A stretch of 7,621 bases of DNA from the NCBI GenBank assembly GCA_029881775.1, contig JAOULY010000082.1, forward strand, positions 1 to 7,621. Direction: 5' to 3'. Shown piece by piece: positions 1-7,174 of this stretch (within the stretch, counting starts at the first letter, position 1; each line of letters starts with the position of its first letter). Source of the DNA: Gammaproteobacteria bacterium. Lineage in GTDB: Bacteria; Pseudomonadota; Gammaproteobacteria; UBA9214. The notes below the pieces were generated by a model that saw only the letters and a list, made by a program, of their open reading frames with translations, was not told where the DNA came from and ran no database searches. A program made the position numbers and the translations under genes.

Positions 1-8
1 GCCTGACC

Positions 9-2726
9 ATGGGAACTGACAATACAGTGGTATCAGCGAGTGAGCCCATGTTGATGCGGGGCGGGACCACGGCTGGCGAGAAAAGATTATCCGGACACAG
101 GAGTTACCACCTGGCGGTACTGGGCGCCGTCTCGCTTGTTTTCCTGTTCCTGTTTGTCGCCTATTTCATGAATATCATGAGCTGGAGCCGTGCCCCGGAT
201 TTTGGCTGGGGCGCCAGTAACACCATGGAAGGCGTTACGATTGTCACGGTGGAGGGTATTGCCGCCGAGTCGGGCCTGCAGGTCGGTGACCGTATCATTG
301 GTTCGAATGGCGTCCTTGCGGACAGTCTGTCAGAACTCACGGTACTCACCGATCGAACCACGGGCGGAAAAAACACCTACCGGGTTCGGCGGGGCGGGGA
401 AGAACTGGAAATCACGGTGCCGAATGTACCGCTGGGATTTTCGAAGGCCTTTCAAAAGTACGGGCCGACCTGGTTGTTCAGTGCCGTATTCTTCACATTC
501 GGGGCCGTGATCTTCTTCATGAAGCCGGGCGCCAATGCATCGTGGGCCTTCCTGCTGGCCATGTTTTTTACCAGCATCTATACCATATTTCTGTTTACCA
601 GCCGCCTGTCACCGGCATGGCTGGGGCACGTGCCCACAATCGGTGTGGCATTCGTGGCGGCACCGATCATGCATTTCTTCCAGGTGTTTCCCGAGGAAAA
701 ATCCTGGTTGCGCTCAAGGCGCATGCTGTTTATCGGCACACCTTATGTAGTTTCCCTGGCACTGTTCATTACGATGGTTGCTTCGGCGCCCATGTACAGT
801 GATGTCCCGATCATCTGGAAACAACTGGGTAACCTTTACCTGCTGCTGGCCCTGGCGGTATTCCTGGCAGCTACCCTGGTATCCCTGTTCCGGACGCAAT
901 CGGTCATTGCCCGGGCGCGTGCAAAGGTCATAGCGATCGGCGTCGTGTTTGGCGCTGGCATCCCGTCGCTGAGCTTTTTCTCGCTGGCATTCCTGGGCAT
1001 CAGGCTGTTGCCGAATGCCTATTTCGATCTCCTGTTCAACAGCATGTTGCCGCTGGCGATCGGGTATTCAATCGTCAAGCACAATCTTTTCGACGTGGAT
1101 GTTTACGTCAAGCGGGCCGTGGGTTATGTCCTGATGACCGTGGTGCTGGCCGCCGGCTACATCTTCCTGGGTTCGTTCGTGCGCTTGCTGGTAGAGCCAT
1201 GGTTCGGTACCGCCAGTGAAAATATCTACCCGGTCCTGTATGCCATCATGGTTGTATTCCTGTTCAATCCGGTCAGCAGCAGGGTGCAGTCATTTATCGA
1301 ACGCTTGTTTTACCGCAAGGAATATGATTTCAAGGAGACGGTGCGCCATCTCGAGAATGCCCTGGCATCGGTGCTCGATCTCGATGAGATCATTCGTCAC
1401 ATGACGACCATCGTGCGCAATACCCTGTTCGTCGATACCACGGGCATCGTGACCTATGCGGGAGAAGGCTCCGTTCAAGGGCAGGTGTTTCTCGGCGATG
1501 ATGCCTCCGGGAAGGAAGTGGAAATCGAACCGGAACGCTCGCAGAAAGACCGGGATACGCTGGCGGACCTGATTCGCAGTGAGAAAAAGCTGATTACGAT
1601 CTATGACATTCAGGAGAACGATTCTTATCGTGCAATCCGCGGGGAGTGTCTTGAGCGATTCAGGCAGTTGCATGCCACTATCGGCATACCCGTTATTCAC
1701 AATAACAATGTGATCGGTATTCTCTATGTCGGCAACAAGAAGTCCGGCAAGTTTTTCCGTCGCGAGGATATCGACCTGTTGCAGACGCTTGCAGCGCATG
1801 GGGCCACCTCGATCGAAAACGTCAATCTCGTCGAGCAGATGAAAAAGGAAGAGGCAGTTCGCGGCAACCTGGCGCGATACCTGTCACCGGAAATTGTTGC
1901 GCGCGTCGTAAGTGACGACATGGAGGTCAACCTCGGCGGGCAGCGCAAGGTGGTCTCGGTGCTGTTCTCCGATATCCGCGGTTTCACCACCATCAGTGAG
2001 ACCTGGCCGCCTGACCAGCTGGTGACCATCCTCAACGAGTACATGACCGAGATGGTCGCCGTGGTCTTCGAGAACAAGGGGTCCATCGACAAGTTCGTCG
2101 GTGATGCCATCGTCGCCGTCTTCGGCAGCCTCGTCGAGGTGGAAAACCATGCCCGTAATGCCGTGCAGGCCGCGCTCGGGATGCAGCAACGGCTCGTAGA
2201 CCTCAACAAAAAGTGGCAGCAGGAATACGGCATCGACCTGGGGATCGGTGTGGGCATCAATAGTGGCGAGGTGTTTCTCGGCAACATCGGTTCGCCCGAC
2301 CGCATGGAATTTACCGTGATCGGCGATGCGGTGAACCTGGCCGCGCGGCTGGAGGGTCTGACCAAGTACTACGGCGTGGGGCTGGTGGTCAGTGAATTCA
2401 CACGGCAGAGTCTCGCTGATATGTTATGCCGCAAACTCGACCTGGTGCAGGTCAAGGGCAAGAAAAATGCTGTCGCGATCTATGAACCGTTGTGTGTGGC
2501 GGCGGATGCCGACGAGACGCTGCGGGGCGAGCTGGCAAGCTATGATGAGGCGTTGGCCGCCTATTACGCGCAGCGCTGGGATGAGGCGGATGCGGCATTC
2601 CGGCTGCTGCAAAACCAGCACCCCGACAGAAAAGTCTACCGGCTGTACCGGGAGCGGATTATGGACCTGCGCGATTCCGGGCTGCCCACGAACTGGAACG
2701 GCGTGTTTGTGCACACGGAGAAGTGA
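9..2726 (+). CDS. Membrane-bound class III adenylate cyclase with PDZ, multi-TM sensor, GAF and TPR-like tail
   Basis: Predicted to convert ATP to cAMP at the inner membrane. Seen in order: TM helix (about 35-57); PDZ-like domain (about 72-138, with ESGLQVGDRI and a following NG turn) that should be periplasmic; about nine further TM helices (153-420) ending in YSIVKHNLFDVDVYVKRAVG, a motif typical of multi-TM sensor modules of bacterial histidine kinases; GAF domain (about 455-608, IGIPV..NNVIGILYVGN); linker NLARYLSPEIVARVV; cyclase domain (about 640-828); helical TPR-like tail (about 838-880). Catalytic set is complete: metal Asp655 (VLFSDIRGFT) and Asp699, adenine-specifying Lys695 and Thr769, transition-state Asn776 and Arg780. 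Lys with Thr is the class IIIb adenylate-cyclase signature, so cAMP is favoured over cGMP. The frame is open to the left edge (CTG ACC before ATG), so the true start could lie upstream; Met14 or Met16 are later options. Its neighbour on the other strand is a transporter with a cyclic-nucleotide-binding domain. The cyclase call is very secure; the input signal is unknown. Confidence 0.95.
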   Translation: MGTDNTVVSASEPMLMRGGTTAGEKRLSGHRSYHLAVLGAVSLVFLFLFVAYFMNIMSWSRAPDFGWGASNTMEGVTIVTVEGIAAESGLQVGDRIIGSNGVLADSLSELTVLTDRTTGGKNTYRVRRGGEELEITVPNVPLGFSKAFQKYGPTWLFSAVFFTFGAVIFFMKPGANASWAFLLAMFFTSIYTIFLFTSRLSPAWLGHVPTIGVAFVAAPIMHFFQVFPEEKSWLRSRRMLFIGTPYVVSLALFITMVASAPMYSDVPIIWKQLGNLYLLLALAVFLAATLVSLFRTQSVIARARAKVIAIGVVFGAGIPSLSFFSLAFLGIRLLPNAYFDLLFNSMLPLAIGYSIVKHNLFDVDVYVKRAVGYVLMTVVLAAGYIFLGSFVRLLVEPWFGTASENIYPVLYAIMVVFLFNPVSSRVQSFIERLFYRKEYDFKETVRHLENALASVLDLDEIIRHMTTIVRNTLFVDTTGIVTYAGEGSVQGQVFLGDDASGKEVEIEPERSQKDRDTLADLIRSEKKLITIYDIQENDSYRAIRGECLERFRQLHATIGIPVIHNNNVIGILYVGNKKSGKFFRREDIDLLQTLAAHGATSIENVNLVEQMKKEEAVRGNLARYLSPEIVARVVSDDMEVNLGGQRKVVSVLFSDIRGFTTISETWPPDQLVTILNEYMTEMVAVVFENKGSIDKFVGDAIVAVFGSLVEVENHARNAVQAALGMQQRLVDLNKKWQQEYGIDLGIGVGINSGEVFLGNIGSPDRMEFTVIGDAVNLAARLEGLTKYYGVGLVVSEFTRQSLADMLCRKLDLVQVKGKKNAVAIYEPLCVAADADETLRGELASYDEALAAYYAQRWDEADAAFRLLQNQHPDRKVYRLYRERIMDLRDSGLPTNWNGVFVHTEK

Positions 2727-2737
2727 TGATGGCCGCA

Positions 2738-2762
2738 GCGCCTGGCCATGGCGCGCATTTTT
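2738..2762 (+). terminator. Possible Rho-independent terminator of the cyclase gene
   Basis: Twelve bases after the cyclase stop codon, GCGCC (2738-2742) can pair with GGCGC (2750-2754) around a 7-base loop, followed by GCA and then five T (2758-2762). The stem is only 5 bp and the T tract is short and slightly displaced, so this is a moderate candidate. On the minus strand it has no T tract and would not stop the convergent gene. Confidence 0.4.
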
Positions 2763-2873
2763 CATGACATAAAGCTGGAAAGGGAGCGGTCACCACCGGC
2801 AGTTTGTCAGATTCAGGTGGCGGTGGCCTGGCCAGCCGGTCGTGTATTCACAGAGTTATCCACTGACACGCAA

Positions 2874-3443
2874 TCACTGGAACGGAAGCATCTTCATGGG
2901 CTTGGACATCTGGTTCACGTTGCTGGACATGTAGCCCATGGTGACATTCATATCGGTGATCTGCCGGTTGAGCAATTGTATGTTCGCCGCCATGTTGCCG
3001 ACGTTCCCGTTCATGGCGTGAATCTGTTCAACCATGGAGTGGACGTCGCCGCTGAGATTTACCAGGCTGCCGTCCATATTGGCGACGGCATTGTTCATGG
3101 CCGGCAGGATGGTGGTGTTGTCATTGATATTCATCATGGTCTTTTGCATCAGCCCGATGTCGCTGGAAATAGATCCAATATCGCCCTGCATCTGCTGCAT
3201 GTAGTCTGACATGTGATCCATGTGTTTCGTTACCTGCGAGAAATCCTTGGTCAGGATGAAGATAAGGTAGAACAGCGCCATACCCAGGATGGCCATACCC
3301 GTCATGCCGAAGCGGATGATCTGGGTGGTGCGTCGGCCGATGCGGATGCTCATCTGTTCCCGGTGCTGCATGCCCTCGCGAAACTCCCGCATGGAGGTTT
3401 CCACGATTTCCGCCAGTTCTCTCGGGTTGTTATTGTTTTCCAT
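2874..3443 (-). CDS. Single-pass membrane protein with methionine-rich heptad coiled coil, function unknown
   Basis: I do not recognise this 189-residue protein as a named family. An Asn-rich, charged N-terminus with a basic stretch (residues 33-44, RIGRRTTQIIR) precedes one TM helix (about 45-65). By the positive-inside rule the C-terminal two thirds should be periplasmic. That part is a long heptad repeat: residues 116, 123, 130, 137, 144, 151, 158, 165, 172 and 179 are all Met or Leu, with Val, Leu, Ile or Met four residues after each. An earlier heptad run covers about 78-106, and a short Asn/Thr/Pro break (107-114) separates the two. There are 25 Met in 189 residues. The start is supported by GGAG (3450-3453) six bases upstream. 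It lies 155 bp downstream of the RND transporter on the same strand and tail-to-tail with the cyclase. A structural or accessory role beside the transporter is inference; an unrelated envelope coiled-coil protein is equally possible. Confidence 0.85.
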   Translation of the reverse strand: MENNNNPRELAEIVETSMREFREGMQHREQMSIRIGRRTTQIIRFGMTGMAILGMALFYLIFILTKDFSQVTKHMDHMSDYMQQMQGDIGSISSDIGLMQKTMMNINDNTTILPAMNNAVANMDGSLVNLSGDVHSMVEQIHAMNGNVGNMAANIQLLNRQITDMNVTMGYMSSNVNQMSKPMKMLPFQ

Positions 3444-3449
3444 GTGCTA

Positions 3450-3453
3450 CTCC
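3450..3453 (-). promoter_or_regulatory. Ribosome binding site of the coiled-coil protein gene
   Basis: The minus strand reads GGAG followed by six bases and ATG, a good Shine-Dalgarno at normal spacing. It fixes the start at 3443 and contrasts with the weak sites before the transporter and LolA-like genes. Confidence 0.6.
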
Positions 3454-3489
3454 GGTCCGGCAGGTATTGGTCTGGTGCCTTGCCGTACT

Positions 3490-3505
3490 GTATATATTTA
3501 TTATC
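3490..3505 (-). promoter_or_regulatory. AT-rich -10-like region upstream of the coiled-coil protein gene
   Basis: The minus strand carries GATAATAAATATATAC about 50-60 bases before the ATG at 3443. It contains two -10-like hexamers (GATAAT at 3500-3505 and TATATA at 3491-3496) in an otherwise GC-rich area. I find no convincing -35 match at 16-18 bp, so independent transcription of this gene is possible but unproven. Confidence 0.3.
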
Positions 3506-3517
3506 TTTCTGCTAACA

Positions 3518-3540
3518 GGCCGGTTTACCTGCGGCCGGCC
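3518..3540 (-). terminator. GC-rich hairpin between transporter and coiled-coil protein genes
   Basis: GGCCGG (3518-3523) and CCGGCC (3535-3540) are inverted repeats around an 11-base loop, about 58 bases past the transporter stop codon. On the minus strand the stem is followed by TGTTAGCAG rather than a T run, so it may only attenuate transcription or protect the upstream mRNA 3' end. Confidence 0.3.
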
Positions 3541-3598
3541 GACAATCATTTGTCCTGTTATTGTTAGCTGTCTTCTATTGATTTTCTGTTTTAAGTAA

Positions 3599-6343
3599 TC
3601 ATCCAAGCCTGTGCGTGGTTTTGAACAGGCGCATGGCGAGGATCTCGTTCAGGTTGCGGAATACCTTGGTGGCGATGTAAGGGTAGCGCCGGCTCAGGCG
3701 TTCCAGGTTGTTCTGGGTCAGCGACAGCAGGCGGCTGTCTTCCACGGCATCGACGTCAGCTGTACGTTTCTCATAGAACAATCCGGTTTCGCCGACGACG
3801 TCGCCACGCGTATGGGTAGCGACATGGACGCGTCCTTCCTCGCCCTTGAATGAGGTTGTCAGTTTGCCTTCTATGACGACGTACATCTGCGTTCCCTCGT
3901 TACCACTGGTAATGATGCGCTGCCCGGCAGGCACTTCGACGATCCGGGACATCAATGCAACGATACGCGCCTGTGAATTGCGCAGGCCCTTGAGCAGGGG
4001 GATGGACTGTTGCGGGTTCTCGCCGAGATCGAGGGTCAGCACATCCCACAGGGTGGTGATGCGGACGCTGCTGCAGAGGGCGGGCGTCAGCAGGAAATCG
4101 CTGAACCAGGCCACTGCCAGGGCATAGGAAGCCATAATTCCGACCTGGACCTGCATGCTGAGTTCGCTGGTCAACAGTACCAGGAAACCGAGGCAGAGAC
4201 CTATCGAGGTGTAGGTCACCGGCCGTCCGACCGCCTTGAGGGCTGCTACTGTCGCCTTCTGGTCATTGGCGTAGCGTTTCACTTCCTGGCTGAAGCGCGA
4301 GAAATAGTGGATGGTGTCATCGATGGCGATACCAAGCACCATCGGTGCAATCAGGCTGGTGCCGGGGTTCAGGCTGATACCGAAGAATCCCAGCGAGCCG
4401 AAATAGATGGCCACCGGGAACAGGTTCGGGATCAGGGCGACCAGGCCGATGCGCAGGGACATGAACATCGTCGACAGGATGATATAGACGATCACCAGGG
4501 CCAGGCCGACGCTCTTTGCCTGGCCAGTGACGATGGTCGCGAGTGTGTTGTTGATCAGGACCGGGTTGCCGGTGATGGTTGCCGTCAGGTGCTCCGGTAA
4601 TTCCTTCAGCCTGGCATTGGTACGCTCGATCAGTCCGGCCATGTCCTCGGAACTGTATATCCTGGAGCGCAGCACGATGTTCGTGGTCTGATAGCGGCTG
4701 TCGACGATCCGGTCCAGTTCATCGTTGGAACTCAGGAATATCAGCTGGGTAATGAGGCGGCGGCTGTCTGGAATGCTGTAGAAGGCCGGGTCGTTGTCGT
4801 GAAAGGCCTGGTTTACCAGCATCATGTAGTCGGCGACCGAGGTGCTTCCGCCGATCTCCGGCTGGCTGACTAACCAGTCCTGCAGTTCCCTGATGATCTC
4901 GAGGTTGCCCGGTTCCTTGAAGGTGTTCGGCTGGGTGCCTTCGACGACAATGTAAAGCGGGTTGGCGCCACCGAGTTTTTCGTTGACGACATTGAAGCCG
5001 GTGCGCACCTCCGAGTCTTCCGCAAAGCTGGCCATGAAATCGGTGCTGACCTTGATGTTGGCCATGCCGGCCAGGGCCAGTGCGAACAACAGGCCGGACA
5101 CGGTGAATATGCCGATGCGCCGGTTCAGGTCAAAGGCCGCTACGCGGTCAGTGAAGCGGTCGAACATCAACGTGCCGGGCGCCTTGTGCATGGCGGCGCC
5201 TGCATTTTTCCGGTCGAGGTGTTTCAGCAGTGCGGGTGTGAAGGTGATCGAGAGGAGGGTGATGATCACGACACCGATGACAGCGAAGATGCCGAACTCC
5301 TTGACCGCCGTGATCGGGTTGACGATGAGCGCGACAAAACCGGCTGTGGTGGTCACGCCTGTCAGTACCACGGGCAACATGACCTGTTTGAGCGTCGACC
5401 TGACCAGTTCCGTTTTGTCTGTGGCGGTGGCGGCACGTTCCTGGTGATATTCAGAGACGACATGCACCGAATAGGACAGGCCCAGGATCATCAGCAGGGG
5501 GGGTACCAGTACCGATATCATGCTCAGGGAATAACCCATTCCGGCAATGATGCCGAGGGTCATGACTACGCCAACAGTGACCGTGAGCAGGGGGACCACC
5601 ACGCCCAGCAAGGTCCGGAAGGAGAGGGCCAGTATGATGGCCAGCACCAGGGCGATCATCGGTGGTGTCCAGATGAGTTCGTGAATCAGTGTCTTCATCA
5701 GTGACACCTTGAAATGTGGTGCACCGGTGAAACTGATCACGTTGTTGCCTTTTTCCTCGGTGGTGATGGTCGTGATCTGGTCGTGGATGCCCTGGCGCAT
5801 GAATTCGCTGTCCGAGATGTCATGGAAATAGACAATCAGGGCCGTGGTGTCGCCGCCGGTCGAGACCAGGCTGCCGCGGTAAATCGGGTTGGCCAGGACC
5901 CGCGTCCGGATGGCGGTAATGTCTGCGGTGTCATCGGTAATGTTCTCGATAAAAGGCGCGATATCGAGACCTTCTTCGGTACTGCGGATATCCAGGGCGT
6001 TGGTCAGTGAGACGACATGATGAACGGTATTGAGTTCGCTGATGCGCCGGGTCATGCGATCGATGCGTTCCAGTGTGTCGCGCGTGAATACGTTATCCGA
6101 GGTCAGCGTAATGACAAGGGTTTCGTCGCTGCCGAATATCTGTCGAGCCTTGTCATAGAACTGCTTGGCGGGTTCGTCCTGGGGAATCAGCCGGTTTGCC
6201 GACGGATCGATCTCGATGCGCAACTGGCCTGTTTTCAGATCGATGACCTGGGTAATGGTCGCCGCGAAGAGTACGGCGACTATTACCAGGATGATGCTGG
6301 TGGAGCGCGCTACAAGCGCGGATGTTTTTTCGAAAATCCCCAT
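3599..6343 (-). CDS. RND/MMPL-superfamily transporter with C-terminal cyclic-nucleotide-binding domain
   Basis: A 914-residue inner-membrane transporter of the RND superfamily, of the hydrophobe/lipid-exporting MMPL/HpnN-like type. Two pseudo-symmetric halves are visible: TM1 (13-33), periplasmic loop (34-225), TM2-6 (about 228-372), cytoplasmic linker, TM7 (409-428), second periplasmic loop (429-608), TM8-12 (about 609-757). With twelve TM helices the C-terminus is cytoplasmic. There, residues about 795-905 form a cyclic-nucleotide-binding domain: VPAGQRIITSGNEGTQMYVVIEGKL, then the phosphate-binding cassette GETGLFYEKRTADV with the expected Glu852 and Arg860. TM10 has the Asp pair 675-676 (GIAIDDTIHYF) suited to proton coupling, whereas the equivalent TM4 position reads GLSYSVHVV without Asp. 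The start ATG has no strong Shine-Dalgarno; an AAAGAA lies about 13 bases upstream. The gene starts 42 bp after the LolA-like gene, suggesting an operon. Family and fused domain are secure; the cargo (lipid, lipoprotein or other hydrophobe) and gating by cAMP are inferred. Confidence 0.95.
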   Translation of the reverse strand: MGIFEKTSALVARSTSIILVIVAVLFAATITQVIDLKTGQLRIEIDPSANRLIPQDEPAKQFYDKARQIFGSDETLVITLTSDNVFTRDTLERIDRMTRRISELNTVHHVVSLTNALDIRSTEEGLDIAPFIENITDDTADITAIRTRVLANPIYRGSLVSTGGDTTALIVYFHDISDSEFMRQGIHDQITTITTEEKGNNVISFTGAPHFKVSLMKTLIHELIWTPPMIALVLAIILALSFRTLLGVVVPLLTVTVGVVMTLGIIAGMGYSLSMISVLVPPLLMILGLSYSVHVVSEYHQERAATATDKTELVRSTLKQVMLPVVLTGVTTTAGFVALIVNPITAVKEFGIFAVIGVVIITLLSITFTPALLKHLDRKNAGAAMHKAPGTLMFDRFTDRVAAFDLNRRIGIFTVSGLLFALALAGMANIKVSTDFMASFAEDSEVRTGFNVVNEKLGGANPLYIVVEGTQPNTFKEPGNLEIIRELQDWLVSQPEIGGSTSVADYMMLVNQAFHDNDPAFYSIPDSRRLITQLIFLSSNDELDRIVDSRYQTTNIVLRSRIYSSEDMAGLIERTNARLKELPEHLTATITGNPVLINNTLATIVTGQAKSVGLALVIVYIILSTMFMSLRIGLVALIPNLFPVAIYFGSLGFFGISLNPGTSLIAPMVLGIAIDDTIHYFSRFSQEVKRYANDQKATVAALKAVGRPVTYTSIGLCLGFLVLLTSELSMQVQVGIMASYALAVAWFSDFLLTPALCSSVRITTLWDVLTLDLGENPQQSIPLLKGLRNSQARIVALMSRIVEVPAGQRIITSGNEGTQMYVVIEGKLTTSFKGEEGRVHVATHTRGDVVGETGLFYEKRTADVDAVEDSRLLSLTQNNLERLSRRYPYIATKVFRNLNEILAMRLFKTTHRLG

Positions 6344-6385
6344 TAGTTTTGTATTATTCTTTACCGGGATCCATGTGTGTGTCGT

Positions 6386-7174
6386 TCAGGGTTTAAGGGT
6401 CGGAACATCGACCTGTTTCAATTGTTCAGGGTCGAATAGTCCATCGTCCAGTTCCGTATCAATACGGATATCCTTTACAAACAGTGTAGTCTGGGTCTTG
6501 TCGCGCAGGTCCTTCATCAACAGCTGCGCCGGGTACCAGATGTCACCGGCCTGTTTGATGTCATCCGGTGCGACGGTCATCTGCTTGCGCAGCTGGTCTC
6601 CATGCTCGAACAGGTCTGTTTGCAGGGGGATGCAGGTTTGCTTGTCGATATAGGTTGCAACCCGGCTGTAACCGGAACCCTGCTCGGGAAAACTTTCCAG
6701 GACAAAAACAGATCGTCCCGCGAGTGTCTCATCGGGCAGGCGCTTGGCGCTGATATCGGTGAGCATGCCGTGGATGCGTTCAAAATCCTCATATGAAAAG
6801 TCGGTTCCCATGATGGAGCTGGAAATCCGCTTGGAGGTGACGCGTCTGACCTTGAACAGGCTGGGCATGTAGATGTACATGTCGTTTTGAGGTTGCTTCT
6901 CGATGATCAGGAAGCGTGCGCCCCTGATATCCACCGGCTCATGGAAATACATCATCACGCGCGCCTGTTCCTCGGAGAAGCGCTTGAGGAAGATGTCGGA
7001 CTCGAGAATTTGCTCGTAGTGGCTGCGGTCCACAACGCGCAATTCGATCGACTGCATGGATGTCGTCTGTGGCAGGTTCTGCCGCATGCAGGACTCGATT
7101 TCCGCGGGTATATCAGCAGCGCCCGCCAGCGTTGCCGCAAGCAGCAGATATGGCAACAGAAAAAGTCTAATCAT
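6386..7174 (-). CDS. Periplasmic LolA-like outer membrane lipoprotein-sorting family protein
   Basis: A 262-residue secreted protein. It begins with a signal peptide (hydrophobic core residues 3-16, likely cleavage after AGA-A near residue 20) and no lipobox Cys, so the mature form should be soluble in the periplasm. The body fits the LolA-like 'outer membrane lipoprotein-sorting protein' fold: MYIYMPSLFKVRRV (99-112) followed by the hallmark IMGTDFSYEDFERI (121-134), then beta-rich sequence with YIDKQTCIPLQTDLFE (175-190). Cys29 and Cys181 are the only mature cysteines and could form a disulfide. Such proteins are commonly encoded next to RND/MMPL transporters and are thought to accept hydrophobic cargo from them; here the transporter follows after 42 bp. 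This is not LolA itself, which is shorter and has different conserved residues. The start is fixed by an in-frame TGA five codons upstream; the Shine-Dalgarno is weak (GAAGATGAG, rather far from the ATG). Confidence 0.88.
   Translation of the reverse strand: MIRLFLLPYLLLAATLAGAADIPAEIESCMRQNLPQTTSMQSIELRVVDRSHYEQILESDIFLKRFSEEQARVMMYFHEPVDIRGARFLIIEKQPQNDMYIYMPSLFKVRRVTSKRISSSIMGTDFSYEDFERIHGMLTDISAKRLPDETLAGRSVFVLESFPEQGSGYSRVATYIDKQTCIPLQTDLFEHGDQLRKQMTVAPDDIKQAGDIWYPAQLLMKDLRDKTQTTLFVKDIRIDTELDDGLFDPEQLKQVDVPTLKP

Noticed and set aside
1..8. TGA at 4-6 as the end of an upstream overlapping gene
   Set aside because: Only six bases of context; any frame would contain such a triplet by chance, so no gene can be supported.
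1290..2365. Minus-strand ORFs of 169 and 213 codons inside the cyclase gene
   Set aside because: They oppose the GAF and cyclase domains, whose conserved motifs prove the plus frame; no recognisable product.
2856..2864. TTATCCACT, one mismatch from a DnaA box
   Set aside because: A single copy with no AT-rich unwinding region or origin-type genes; expected by chance.
2748..3209. Plus-strand ORF of 153 codons opposite the coiled-coil protein gene
   Set aside because: His/Val-rich shadow of the antisense gene, whose heptad pattern, TM helix and GGAG site clearly make the minus strand the coding one.
4010..5704. Long plus-strand ORFs (4010-4600, 5186-5704 and others) opposite the transporter
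   Set aside because: Asp/Gln/Gly/His-rich translations without domains, typical antisense shadows of a GC-rich membrane-protein gene.
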